Source of the DNA: Odobenus rosmarus divergens
Taxonomy: Eukaryota; Chordata; Mammalia; Carnivora; Odobenidae
Assembly: GCF_000321225.1 (NCBI RefSeq)
Contig: NW_004451009.1
Location: 34,790 to 98,789, forward strand
Reading direction: 5' to 3'
Length of the DNA: 64,000 bases
Shown here: positions 23,301-36,022 of the stretch, in pieces
Layout: the number at the start of each line of letters is the position of its first letter
Position numbering within the stretch: the first letter of the stretch is position 1
Notes under the pieces: generated by a model
Databases searched by the model: none
What the model was told of the DNA's origin: nothing
What the model saw: only the letters and a program-made list of their open reading frames with translations
Program-made: the position numbers and the translations under genes

Positions 23301-26145
23301 TCCTTAAATATCCATACGTTGGAACAGGTGTCCCTGGGGAGTGACACGGAGTAAAGGCCCCTCCCTCTGGCACTCCAAGCTACCCGGGCAACCCCATTAA
23401 CCATTCCTCCCTGGAAGGCAACGTCTTTATTTCCATCTGCTTCAAGACTCCTCAATACATAGGTGAGTTTTCTTGAAATATACTCCAGTTTGTCAAATTC
23501 ATTTGAGTTGGTGAATATTTAATTCAACACTCAAGACATGAAATAGTGGCACATTACATCTTGCTTACCTTTAAATCTCTAGCACCTAACTCAGTGCCTG
23601 CCACATAGGAAGAGGTTAGGTTAGAAGTAGGATAAAGCCAGTTTGTGTCCTTAGTAAAGCGTGTAATTCAGGAGTGGTCACGTTATTACTCTGAACTGCC
23701 CTGAGCTCACATGCAACTAAAATCCTTAGCCCTCACCTATTTCTCCTGTTATAGGAAAGTCTCTCCTTGGGCTCATATCAAAATTTACTCTTGCGGAGAA
23801 TTGCAAGTAGTTATTTTTAGTTTATTCCTTATACATTTTCACATTTATTTTTCATTTTTTTCTTGAGCATTTAAATAATCATAATAAAACCATATATGTA
23901 TATTAAGCAATGTATTTTGATTATCAGCAACACAAGAGATTTAGCATAGATTTATTTTCTCTGTTCACCTCTGCCCACCCCACCCAATAATCTGCCCTAC
24001 CCCATACCTCCCAGAGCTGGAGACATGGGAATCCCTGTGGAATGAATTCTGATGCAGGGGAGCTTAACGTTCAATGCAATGAAATGGAAACAAACACATT
24101 CATGACTCAGGGAGATGCATGCATAGCCCAGAAATAAACAATTCAACCAGGTTACAGTCATGGGATACAGGTCATGAGATAGGAACAGGTTTTAACTAAG
24201 TTCCAGAACTCAGGGAGGATGCATTGCAGGCAAGAGAGAAAGGAGCAGGAGCAGAAGCTGGAAACATAACCATCGGGCGGGGAAGCCCTCTGTGCCTGCA
24301 CCACCTGAGAAGTAGGGACCCCTGAGGGTTTCATCTGTGGGGTGGGTAACTCCTCTGTGCTGCAGACCAACAACCCTGGCAGGAATGGGGAGGTGGGGCT
24401 TTCCAATACACTCTGATGGGAACTGGACCTTCTTCTAGTAGGAGCTCAGGCTAGACCATTATCACAAACTATTGATTTACTTGTAGGACATGGAAATCCA
24501 CAGTTCTTTAGCCTCAAAGACTTGTTCCTCCTCCATTCTCTTTGCTCATGCTAATCGTCTGTCCTCAGATCACACTTGTTCTGATTCACTCTGTTTCAAT
24601 ACCCATCGTCCCTCTCCGCTTAGTGGAAGAGCCTGAGGGAGAACTTGGCATTAGGGTCTTGGTGCACGATGTCATTAATTATTATTTCTAAGCCTCGGTC
24701 CATCTTGTCACGATAAAGATTACAATGCTTAAATCATAGGCTGTGATAAACTAATGCAACAATGGGCTAGAACCACGTCATAGAGAGAGAGCTCAGGTGG
24801 GTTGAGAAAGTCCTACAGGGCCTGTCCTCCCTCCTGCTATTTGTCCAACAGAACTCAAAGTGCCGTTGACTTCTCCGAGGTGTGAAAACACAAACAGAAA
24901 TTCACAGAGAAGAGAGGTGTAATTCATCACAAGAAAAGTTTGGATCCATCATGTTGACAACAATAGATTTGAAGCCTCAGGATGATATTTCTGATAAAAT
25001 TCCAGAAAGGGTTAGATGTTTAAATATTCCTAACATATTAAAGGCTCAAAAACAAATGGACAAACAGAAAGCCCTGCACTCTTTTATATTTTTCAAACTC
25101 CTTTCCTTTTAAGTCTCCAGAATGCTAGCTGAGGGGCAAAATGAAACAAAGAAAATGTGTTTCTATTCAAGAGATGTTAAAATAAATATGTAATAATTTC
25201 TTGGTCAAAGCTTTCCTTTCCCAAGATAAAAATAATTTGAAGTCACATATGATAGCTATTAACGCTGCCTTTCCACATTGGGAAGCACGGTATTTCCTCG
25301 AGTTTCCAATGGATGGGTTGGAGTGGACACTTGGAGGACAGGGGGATTGAGAAGTGCACGGAAGTTGCTCCCAAAGGTCTGTGCCTCCCTGCGGAACAAG
25401 GAAGGGGCTTGCATCCCCGTCTGTCTGGAGTCAGCACACAAATGTCCATCCACCAAGTTTCCCAGGACAGAAAACCCCGCGACATCTTCCTTTAAACATG
25501 GTGCCTTCCCGCGCTGCCCCCGCATCGTGCGCTGTGGGCCCTCCACGATCACGGATGCCGCTGAAGACGGTGCTGTAACACTCTGACCCACCTGCATTCA
25601 ACAGCGCTGTACGTCTTGCCCAGCGCCCATGCCCACCGACCCCTCACCACAAGCTATCCACTCACTTCATAGTTTGCCTCAAACAAATACCATCTGCTGT
25701 TGACTGTCCCTGAGTGTGCCCTTGAAACACCCGACCCAGTCCGGGCCCAAGGAGTCAGGAGCAGATAGAAGTGTGGATGAGGGAGCGGAGTCTGAGAGGA
25801 AATTCAGTGTTCTCAGAAAGGTCAGAGGGTGGAAAAGCACCTGCCTTTACTTGGAGGAGCCGTGCAAGGACATTCCTGCCACAAGGAGACAGAGTAGTGA
25901 GGCCTGGATGGCTGTTCTGGGACCCACAGCAGCATCTACTAATTCAGGTCTTCAGACATGTCCTCGTGCAGTACAGGTGAAAACTGTGGTTTCAAGGAAT
26001 TCTCTGGAAGAGTCACATATGATTATAAAATCCTGCTGTCGTACTAACTGCATGGCAAGACTGGGTAAAACTTTGATATTAGTCTAAAGAAAACTGTAAA
26101 ATATGTTTTTCAAATTAATTTATCAAATTGTCTCCAAGCCAGTCC
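20395..26145. other. Long intergenic stretch, few recognisable features
   Basis: The left part (20400-21250) is GC-rich and the remainder mostly AT-rich. A perfect 28-bp tandem duplication lies at 22737-22792. A short stretch near 23575-23620 ('tctagcacctaactcagtgc', 'ctgccacatagg') resembles the end of an L2 or MIR element but is too short to define. No gene was recognised. Confidence 0.4.
22737..22792. repeat. Perfect 28-bp tandem duplication
   Basis: The unit starting actcgatcatgatttaaac occurs at 22737-22764 and again immediately at 22765-22792 without any difference. Each unit contains the palindromes atcatgat and tttaaa. The absence of differences points to a recent replication-slippage duplication. 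Confidence 0.97.
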
Positions 26146-26632
26146 ACCCTCCCTTGCCAGCTGACCTCCTTGGCTGGGCTCCCTGAGCACGGAGATTACC
26201 CCCACCTCACGGCCGTATGTCTGTTCTTCCTCTGCACCACTGTGGGCTTGTCCAACGGGTCCAGCTCACCCCATCATTCAGACTCTGGAGAGGCCCTCCC
26301 TGACCCCACCTGGGCATCACGCACCCCTCCCCTCACCAGGGCCCCTCTGTCCCAGCTTGTCATGAGTATGGCTCCAGATTTCAGTCACTTGAGGAGATTT
26401 TAGTGTTAGTGCCCAACTCCCTCATTGTTTTGGATTAGGTTTTCTGGGCCTACTCCATTACTAGCTTATTTTTTTAGAGCATTTTTCACCATCTGAAATT
26501 ATTTCTAATAATTCTAAGAGAGCATAAAATGTGTCTGTCTTATTTATCCCTGGATCCCCATCCTAGACCCTTGAACATATCTGATACAAAGTCTGCACTC
26601 AATGAGAATCTGTTGAATGAATGGAAATTTTT
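26146..26632 (+). mobile_element. L2 LINE 3' end
   Basis: The order of blocks matches the L2 3' region: 'tctggagaggccctccctga', 'catttttcaccatctgaaat', 'aatgtgtctgtcttatttat', then 'tctgcactcaatgagaatct' and the closing TGAATGAATG end. L2 is an ancient LINE inactive in mammals since before the placental radiation. Confidence 0.85.
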
Positions 26633-27464
26633 CTCCAAACATAACTCTTGGATAAGAGATCATCTGTATAGAAATAGAAATGGGCTCTGCGGCTGACCCC
26701 ACTTCCCTTCCCTTGACTGACCCTGTTCATTGCAGGTGCGCAGCCTTTAGCTACGTGTCCCGTGGTTGGGTAAGTGTGTTTGGTGGATTGCTCTCATGAG
26801 ATGCTCAGAGAAAATCATATCTGGTGGCAAAATGTGGGGAAATGGTGAAAACTATACCTCCTTTGATCACTGGAAGGTGTGCAGTGAAAATACAAATCAA
26901 AACAAAAACCTCTGTTAAACTTACTTTTCAATTATTTTAAACACAGAAATTTTCTCGTGTAGTATCTTTTAATAATTGGCAGACTTAGAATCCTCAGGAA
27001 TTCGTTCTAGAAAGTGCCATTTAAGATAAGGTTGTGGAAGACTTTGGGTGTAAGAGAAGGAGCAGAGTCATCACTGAGAAGGTCTTCTTGTTTGGGGAAC
27101 AGTGTTCATCTACCAGAAGGAGTTCCTGGCCACACTAACCCTCTGGAAGACAGAACAATGAGCCCTTGAAGATCAGGGCTGTCTCCCAACAGAACACCCC
27201 CAGCAGATCCAGAGCTGGTCAGAGGCTAACAGGGTGCCACGTCGGGCACATGACTTTGTTTAGGAAACCAGGGTGCTTATTCAGATCAAAAAACCTTGGT
27301 GCTCATTACCTTGGTGCTCACACATAGAAGAGTTCTGCCCAGAATGACCCTCCACTCTCTCAGGCAAGAGAAGTCCCTCAAATTTTTTATAGTCACATGA
27401 TTCTCCACATACATATGTAGGCACCACCACAGTGGAAACTTACCTCACTAGGTGTTTAACATGT
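26633..27464. other. Intergenic DNA, nothing recognised
   Basis: No gene or confident repeat. A short imperfect duplication (ccttggtgctcattaccttggtgctca) sits near 27293-27320. Confidence 0.4.
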
Positions 27465-28440
27465 ATATTGAGGTTTAACTGGCAGAAAATAATTTCATGC
27501 ATTTCAGGTGTACAATTTGATGTTTTAACATAAGTATACACCCATGAAACAGTCATCACAGTCAAAGTAAGGACACGTCCATCCCCTTCAAATCTACTCA
27601 TGCCCCTGGCAATCCCTCTTCCCACCCCAGCTGCTCCTGTCCCTGGTACCCAGTGACCACACACCTGTCACTTTCTATAAACAGAATCACACAGTACATA
27701 CTCCCTGCAGTCTGGCTTCTTGCACTCAGGACAATTATTTTAAGATTCATCCATGTTGTGACATTCATTAGTAGTTTATTTCCTGTGATTTCTCATGAGC
27801 ACTCACCCATTCAGCCGTTGGTGGACATTAGAGCTATCCCCAGTACTTGGCTATTACAAACAAAGCTGCTATGAGCAGGTGTATGCAAGTCTTTGTGCAG
27901 ACATATGCCTTCATTTCTCTTGGTTAGATATCTAGGATGGAATATATGGTTATATGTTTTGGATTTTAAGAACTTCCAAACTGTTTTCCATAGCTGTTTT
28001 TCCCACCAGCACGTGTGAGAGTTCCGGTTCCTCCACATTCCTGTCAACACTTGGTGTGGTCAGTCTGTTTGATTTTAGCCATGTGATGGGACGCATCACC
28101 TTGCTGACTAATGATGTCGAATATCACTTGAAATCCATATATCTTCTTTGGGGAAGTGTCTGCTCAAATACTTCGCCCATTTTTAATTGGTTCTTTTGTT
28201 TTCAAATTGATGAGATTTGAGTCTTCTATATATTCTGATATAAGTTTTTATCAGACACGTGATTGACAAATATTTATCTTGTCATTTCATTCCCTTGATA
28301 TTTTTTTTCAAAAGGGAGTTTAATTTTGATAGAGGCTCTTTTTTGTGTGTTGCATCTTAGAAATGTTTTTTAACCTTAAGTATTAAATGTTTTCTCCTAC
28401 ATTTTCTTCAAGAAGACTTATAGCTGTAGTTTTAACCCCC
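27465..28440 (-). mobile_element. Antisense old L1: 3' UTR and end of ORF2
   Basis: The plus strand gives the classical antisense L1 wording over nearly 1 kb: 'catttcaggtgtacaatttg', 'agattcatccatgttgtgac', 'tacaaacaaagctgctatga', 'ccaaactgttttccatagct', 'tttttaattggttcttttgt', in that order. On the minus strand this is ORF2 C-terminus running into the 3' UTR. The frame is destroyed by many changes. Confidence 0.85.
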
Positions 28441-31234
28441 CTTATATATAATGGTCTGAGACATTCTCAACTGTAATGTTTAATATTTTTAAAAATTTAA
28501 AATAGAAAATTAGCTAAAGTAGCTTGAGATTTGGAATTAGCTTTTGGAAACCTGAAACACTGATGTTTTCATAAATCTCTCTCTCTTGTCATTGTAGGGT
28601 GATCACTTCCATTCCCAGACTCCATGTCGTTTGTCTCCCTGAGCTTGGAAGGCCTCCCATCATCACCACCATCACTGCTATTTTAGCACACACTTGTCCA
28701 TCCTCTGTGTTCCCATGGCCCTGCACTCTCCCCTGTTACAGCACCTGAACTCAGGAGGGATTTATTATAGTATTTGCCAGACCCATAAGGCACGAGCAAC
28801 AACCCATCAGTCTGCACACTGGCTGTAGGGACCAACATGACTGTGCTGTGACCACTGGTTCAATTCCAGCTCTTTAAGACTGTGTGCTGGGAATTCGGTC
28901 ATACAAATGAGTTCCCATGCATTCCCAGGAGCAGAAACAGAAGCATATCTTTTTTGTTTCTTTTATGGTAAAATAATATTTAAAATGTGTGAAGAACTCA
29001 GTAAGTATTTGCTGAATAAATGAATCAATAAATGCCATGCTTTCAAGTAGTCAGATTTGATTTAATCTTTTTTTATTTTTCTTGAAAACTCTCCAATAAT
29101 AAAATGTTTATGCCTTTTTATGCCCTCACTAGCTGATGATGCAGGTTCATTTATTTTGAAACCATCTCTTCATTCAGCAACTACTTTATCAGGAATAGCG
29201 CAGTGAGAATTCGTCACAGCTCACCATCCCCATTCTTAGGAGCATAATATTTATCTTGGAGACATTTCATGTGTGAATGAAACATTAAATAGCCTCATCT
29301 TAAATCAGAAATCCTTAATTGTATGCAGTGTGTACATGGAATAGTTCACTGCCGGTTCACTGGCTTCTCACCCCACCATCAAGATGACCAAATGGGGCAC
29401 AGAGCTGCCAGAGTGCCCAAAACAGTGTCCCTGGCCACCAACAGCTTATACACCAACTCCAAGGATGCTGTTAAAATATTACCATTCTATGTGTGCCGTG
29501 GCCTGAAAAAGTTTGGGAAACATTGCCATTAATATCCCAGCTAAAGTAAACATGGTTTATATGTTGGGGTGCTTTGGTTGAAAGCAATAGAAATGGGGTT
29601 ATTAATTTTTTTAAAAAGATAATGTATTTGTAGAATATCAGGAGCTCACAGATCTGGCTGTTCAGAAATCCAGAAAGCTCAGGACTTCTGTGAAATAGAA
29701 ACCACAACAAGAAAATCAAAGCAACAGAAGGCTGGTTAGAGTCCTACAACCACTTCATCTTCATGGGTCTTCCTGCTCAAGATTCACAGTCCAGAGAGAG
29801 TCCACCTGACTGATCTTAGGTCTCATTTGGTTTCCTAGTAGTTTCCTCCAAGGAACTGGTGTGAGGGTGGGAGCCCCTGTGGAACCTTCCAGCTTCTGCA
29901 GAAGTGAGGGTGATAGCCAAGATCTACACACTCACCAAGAACATAAAGAAATTGCAGTGCTGTGTGGGAGAAGTGAGTGCTGAGTGACGGAGAAGAGTCA
30001 ATGTTCTGGGAATGGGAAAGTCGGTAAAATGTTCTGGGAATGCAGAAGTGGAATTCGTCTCTGTTGAATACAGACATGAACTACAACTTCACAGGCCAGC
30101 AGCCCTCCTGGAGGGGAAAACAAATTGCGGGCAGGGCAGAAGGCATGCAGGTGTGAGGCCGGCGCCCTCCTCAGACCACTGGGCTTACTTTGACTGCTTT
30201 GGCAAATTACATGGTATCCACCTCTTCCTTCACCATTCCACAGGTGTCCTTCCAGAAGCCGCGTGCTCAATTCCAAAGGAAAGAATTTCCTAGACAAAAA
30301 ATGGCCTACCTCCCATTGAGAGACATGTTCAAAAGCAGCAGTTAGGGAAGACTGAAAAATTCACATGGGAAATAGCTGGAAGGTTTTTATGGAAAACTAA
30401 GTTTGGACTCATATAGTGGAACATCAGTCACCTGTGATATTTAAAAATGAGGCTGAGCTGTCCAAATGCACATTTCAGAAATGCAGCTGCAAATGCCCAA
30501 TGAAAATATTTAAAATGTTGTCACCTTCCCAAGCTGTCTCTATAAATCAACAGCATATTCCTCACTCATCTTTCATACGTGTGTTCTAAGTTTTAAGGAA
30601 TTTTATGGATGTTGAGCCACTTATTTATTTTTTAATATATTGTTAAATATTAATTTATTTTTCTCTAGCAAGATCCTACACAGTGTAAGGCAATAAAACT
30701 GATGTAAAATAAAACAGATATAAAATGAAATCAGTATTGCATGCAAAAAAATAACAAAGCATATCCAGATTATCCCTCTTTCATTAGGTGACATAAATGC
30801 AAGAAATATTGGCTGTGAATAGCCATAATTTACCATGTTTTTTGTTTCTTCCTCTTTAACACATAATACATGGAAACATCTTTCCCCTATAAGAGGAAGA
30901 AGTAAAGGTTCTGTCGTTCACATGTAATATGTGTCATTTAGAATTTTGTAGGCATGGCATGGGATGCTGTGTGGTCTAGTTTTGCCAGTTAGGGTAGATT
31001 AAGATCCTGGATACACAACACCAGCCTTCTCTCCCGGGTCCCCTTTGTTGTATGAGTTGGCATAATAAAAAAGGAGAATGAAATTTTGAGAAGACTGTGA
31101 AAGATTATCTTATAAAATCATGGTGGAAGTGTTCTTTGAGCTTGGAAACTAAGAAAATAAGTCACTGTGGCATGAAGAATTCTCTCTCCCTGAAATGAAA
31201 TGCATACAGGCTAACCCAGACTTCTAACCAAGGG
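28441..31234. other. AT-rich intergenic DNA
   Basis: No gene was recognised. The stretch 29560-29870 ('tgctttggttgaaagcaata' and following) has the flavour of an ancient interspersed repeat, but the family cannot be assigned. The rest appears unique. Confidence 0.4.
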
Positions 31235-31641
31235 GTGAAGAAGAGGTGGTGCTAGATGTGAAAGTGTGAAATCCATATCTAACACCAAACACATAATCCA
31301 TGCAAGAAAAAAAAATCAATAAATTGGCTTCATCAAAATTCATAACCTTTGCAAAAGACAGTGTTAAGAAAATACAAAGAGAAGATAAGATTGTATGGGA
31401 GAAAATATCTGCAAATCTCTTACATGGCAAAGGACTTATATACATATGATATAAAGAACTCTCAACACCCAACTATTATAAGAAAGAAATCAGAGATCTA
31501 ATAAAAAGTTGGCAAATGATTTAAACCGAGACTCCACTAAAGAAGACAGGTGGACATAAACTTGAAAAGATGCTACATATTATTGCTCATTAGGGATATG
31601 CAAATTCAAAGCACGGGGTACCACTGCATGTCTGTGAGAAT

Positions 31642-31682
<41 letters not shown>

Positions 31683-32325
31683 CCCAGTGCTGGGGAGGGT
31701 ACTACCTTACAGAAAATGTATAACTCAGAAATAAATATCATGATTGGTGGTGGGAACACGAAATGGTACTGCCATTCCAGAAGACATTTTGGTATTTTTT
31801 TTTCAAAGTTAAATATACACTTTCAAATGATGCGGTGATCTTATACATATTTACACTAGAGGAATGAAAACTTGCAGTCACACAAAACCCCATATATGAA
31901 TTTTTATAGAAGCTTTATTTATAATGACTAAAAACTAGAAACCACTCAAATGTTCTTCAATCGGTAAATCGAATAGTAGTTAGTAAGAGACAATAATGAA
32001 TTATAGATACATGCAGGGACATGGATGAATAAATGAGTTATGCTGGGTGAAGGAAGCCAAATTCAAAACATTAGACTGCATGATTCCATTTTTGTGATAT
32101 CTGAGAAAAGAGAAAACTCTAGGGATGTTGACAAAAATTGGGAGTTTTCAAGGGTTAGGGGTGTGGAGATAGTTTGACCCTAAACAGTCAGCATGATGAA
32201 ATTCTTGGCAGGTCAGAGAAATACCTTGATAGTGGGGATGAGGTACATGACTTTATGCATGTCAAAACTCAGAATTTTACACCAAAATAAGTTAATTTTA
32301 CTTCATGTGAACAAAAAATATATTT
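31235..32325 (+). mobile_element. Old L1: end of ORF2 and 3' UTR, with internal (CA)n
   Basis: The ORF2 C-terminal wording is in order ('ggcttcatcaaaattcataa', 'ggcaaaggacttatatacat', 'ggtggtgggaacacgaaatg', 'gaatgaaaacttgcagtcac'), followed by a 3' UTR ('gtcaaaactcagaattttac'). A (CA)n array at 31643-31681 expanded inside it. Many stops and indels make it a dead, ancient copy. Confidence 0.8.
31643..31681. repeat. (AC)n microsatellite
   Basis: About 19 uninterrupted AC dinucleotides inside the L1. Its length suggests it is polymorphic. Confidence 0.99.
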
Positions 32326-33223
32326 AAAAGCCAAAATGGTAAGTAAAAGGATATTTTAGGCAAGTAGAAAATAATTCATATAAGCAGAAGGCTACATAAA
32401 ATATAATTTTACAATGGTATAAAGTTGTACTTGATAAATCACTGCCAATACATGCTTGAGACACTTTTTATAATTTTGTTTCCTGCTTGATTGAGAGATT
32501 TCTAGCACATTTAGTCTGTTCTGTTGAGTATTCTTAAGGTGATGAAGAGATTGTTCTCGAGACCCAGCTTTTCAGATCCCCCATCCACTGACTGCACATC
32601 CTGGTTCCAGCCTTGGCCGCCAGAAGCTAGGTCTTCTTGAACTTTGGGCAGATGTTTTGGGACTCCTTGCTCCCATCCACTTGCCACCAGCTTGGCCAAC
32701 TCAGCTACCACCTTGATCAATATCCATATATGTTCGTTGGGAACAGTAGTGAACATGGCATGAAGAGGTTGGGAAGTGGCCATGACGTGACCTTCTAATG
32801 CGTGCGTGTTTGTACTGTTACTAAAACGGCCAGCCTCACCGTAGCCAGCCCTCTGCGGGACACCTCTCACTTACTTGTTTGAGGAGCCGTGTCTCCTGAA
32901 ACTCAAGCAAGTGCCCAGCTTCTCTGTGTTTTACCCACTTAAAAGCAAACAAGAGAAACTCAGTGAGGTCTTGTTACCTCCAGTCCATGACGCAGACGGA
33001 AGAGGGTGTTCGGGTGCATTTTCTGTCTCAGTGCACTGACGAGAAACCTCTGCCTGGTCCCTAGCGTTTCAAGGGCGTTGACAGGGAAATTGCTGACTTT
33101 TCTTCAACCCTAAGAGCTTCTCTTAAACGTGTTTTTTTGTTTTGGGGAGTTTTTTTTTTACTGTTTTTATTTTTGTTTTGCTTTGATTTATCTTTACGTA
33201 AATAAAGTTTTTGTTTTTGTTTT
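32326..33223. other. Intergenic DNA with one unassigned minus-strand open frame
   Basis: A 119-codon minus-strand open frame (32511-32870) has mixed, protein-like composition, and a sequence resembling a splice donor (aacaagtaagtg, minus strand, near 32870) lies just upstream of its first ATG. I recognise no domain in it, so it is not called a gene. The right end is T-rich and leads into the SINE tail. Confidence 0.35.
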
Positions 33224-33430
33224 TATTTTTTTATTTTTTTTTAAAGATTTTATTTATTTATTTGGCAGAGAGATAGAGAGAGCAAGTAGGCAGAGAGGCA
33301 GGCAGAGGGAGAGGGAGAAGCAGGCTCCCCGCCGAGCAGGGAGCCTGATGCGGGGCTCGATCCCAGGACCCTGGGATTATGACCCGAGCCAAAGGCAGCC
33401 GCTTAATCGACTGAGCCACCCAGGCGCCCC
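33224..33430 (-). mobile_element. Can-SINE (SINEC)
   Basis: On the minus strand this is a full Can-SINE: a 5' head matching the reverse complement of 'ctgagccacccaggcgcccc', body and CT-rich block, and an A-rich tail seen here as T runs with 'agattttatttatttatttg'. The flanking gtttttgttttta-like sequence on each side is consistent with a target-site duplication, though low complexity weakens that point. Confidence 0.96.
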
Positions 33431-34679
33431 TGTTTTTGTTTTTAAATCGGGGCCACTCACTTGATCCACGTGGAGCCATTGTTTTTAAGGAATGACTACT
33501 GAGGCCACAGGCCACCTTCAAACAGCCTTTCCTGCTGCCTCATCCCCACACCGTGAAGGTCACATAGAAGCAGCCGTGGGGGGACTCAGAGGAAATCAGT
33601 GCTGCCCCTGATCTTTCCTCACGAGGCTCCCAAACCACTAGTAAGGGTCAAGGTCGTTCTTCACTCAGAAGAACAACACGCACCGCAGTCCAGGGCGAGC
33701 TGGGAGAAACCGTGGGTCACTGCCGCAGAAGTGGTCGCGGGGGCAAGTCGGTCTGTGCGGCACACCTGTGGCAGGACGAGTGTAGGAATGCAGGTGAGTG
33801 TTCGGCTCGGAGAGAGGGAGCGTCCCGGACATCAGAAAGTGTTCACATGTTGGAGCATGAATGACAAATTTCCATCAGTTCTTGCAATCTGAGATTTACT
33901 TGAATCCCACCTGTTCAAGCTCTCCTGAAACGTGCCAGACGCACCGTTGACCCAGACACTTGATTTGGGTGTGGGAATGTTCATCACCCATGTGGGGCCC
34001 CTCAGTCTAGCACATGATGCTTTAATCCTGAATTTTTTCTTTCTTTTGTGATTTCTTCCCCCCCGCTTTTTCTGGTCTGTGTTTCTGGAATGCAGGGCGC
34101 TCGCTCCCGGATCTTCCCAACCTTCTGCTCTGTGTTTCCTCTCTCTGTGCCTTCGCTGTACTTTCTGGGAAGTCTTATCCACGTTAGCTTCCAAACCTCC
34201 CATTCAGCTCATTAATTTCAAATAGCTTTTCTTTTTTTTCTGCACATGTTCTTTAAAAAATAATAATAATGTCTTGTCTTATCTCTTATTAAAAGTAGTT
34301 TTTTAATGCTTTCTTCTCCCTGAACGGTCTGCTTTCTCCAAACTATCTGCACGTGTGTTGGCCTCTGTTTTTCATGGGGTTCTTCTCCTAAACATCATGC
34401 CAGGTAAGCAGGCACTCCATTTCAGGGTGACACGTCCTACCCCAGGCCATCAGCCAGACACACACAGTCCCCCACCTTTCCCCCCATGCTCATTGCCCCC
34501 GAGTCCTGAATCCCATGGATGACACACACTCCATTGTCCTGGCTTGGTGACCTCTGCCGCCAGAGCCACGCCCAGTCACTTCTCTCTGTGACTGTCACTG
34601 TCATGGTCTGTCTGCCTGTCCTCATTCCAGCCCCTCGAATCTGCCTTCCCTGCTTCCACTGGGACCTTCCTGGAATCCC
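33431..34679. other. Intergenic DNA, nothing recognised
   Basis: Mixed composition. The open frames on both strands (97 and 123 codons near 33600-34200) overlap and have no recognisable content. Confidence 0.4.
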
Positions 34680-34840
34680 AATGGGATTATGTCATCCTCC
34701 TGCCTAAGCCTACAGGGTCTCTAATGCGGTGCACCTGCCTTAGGTCAGAGCCTGAAGGCCAAGATAGCCTGGTCCCCTGGTCCCTTCCTGCTCTCACCCT
34801 GCCCCAGCCCTGTCCACACCGCCGGCCCACCAACAACACA
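34680..34840 (+). mobile_element. L2 LINE fragment
   Basis: 'ctgaaggccaagatagcctg' followed by 'gtcccttcctgctctcaccc' parallels the L2 block that normally reads like a 'caaggccctccatgatctgg' phrase followed by 'cctacctctcc'. It is short and highly diverged. Confidence 0.5.
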
Positions 34841-35729
34841 AAGTCCTAGCCTCTCCCAGGACAGAGCTGCTCTCTTACACAAGACGACTTCTGGGAACAA
34901 AGCACCTGCCTACAGTGACACCATGTGAGCTCCCAGGACGTGGTTGTGGGACGAGCAGGCTCAGGAAGGGACCTTCTGACTGAGGGCAGTTTGCTCCCCT
35001 CTTCCTCGGGGCCACAACCTCTTGACTTGCTTCAGGGACATCCCCGAGCCCTGCTGAATGTCTCTGCATCAGTGGTTTTCTGGCTTACTACTGTGGGCTG
35101 TCATGAGTCTTTTATTTTCTTCCTAAGACTCTGAGAGATTGTTTTACTGTCCACCTCTCTGCTCTTTGGTGCCCGTATCTCCCTCTCATGAGAAAGCCAG
35201 TGTCCAGACCTAATCTGCCTTGTCCACCTGCCCCTACAATGGTCCCAGCTCATGCCCAGGATGAGGTCCAATAACTAATAAACAGTGGTTTGGAGAACAA
35301 TCCCATGAATGAAGGAATGGCTTCCTCTCAGAACCTACAGTCGGGTCTCTTTCCCTGCACCCGCCATGTCCTATAGGAAGGTCTGATTGTCCATTGTGGC
35401 TTATTTGTTCTGCGTTGTCCCTCAGTGGTTATCTCTGGAGGCAGGATGGACGCCGGACAGGACACAACAGCCCACTTCTCTTTCCTTGTCAGCCCCCTCC
35501 ATGGCCAAGGCTAAGCCCTCGGCACTGCTGACAGCTGAAATTCCCTTGTTTCCTGGTGTGGCAGCCAGAGAGCACGGGACTGAGAAATGTCTCCACCCCC
35601 TCGCCCCGGGGCTGTGATGGACGGTATGACCAATACCCTGGGTTAGCTGGCTCTCCTCCCAGGTCCAAACCTCTCTCCCATGCCTGCCTCTTCCAAAGAG
35701 GTGTCGGCACAGAGAATCAGCTTCCCGGC
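34841..35729. other. Intergenic DNA, nothing recognised
   Basis: No gene or confident repeat. The text at 35150-35290 could be a further diverged L2 stretch. Confidence 0.35.
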
Positions 35730-36022
35730 TGTGACATTTGCTGGGGCTGCCCTAACAAACACTGGGGATGTCCTGGCCCTGTGGGGAGGCCACGCTCCCT
35801 CAGAACACTCTGGGAAAGGTCTTGGCGTCCCTCGGTCCTCTCCTGCACCACACACTTCTGTCTGCATCCTCCACGGCCTCTCCTCTGCACCATGTCTGTG
35901 CCCTTCCTACAGGGACACCTGTCACATCAGATAAGCGCCCAGCATAACAGAGTATAACCCCATCTTCACTCAGTTACTCTGCAAAGATCCTGTTTCCAAA
36001 TGAGGACCGCCTCATAGCTGCA
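35730..36022 (-). mobile_element. MLT1-family LTR, antisense
   Basis: The plus strand carries the reverse-complement order of an MLT1 LTR: 'ttgctggggctgccctaaca' at the left (the usual terminal block), 'ctacagggacacctgtcaca' in the middle and 'gcaaagatcctgtttccaaa' near the right. Other parts have diverged strongly. Confidence 0.65.
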
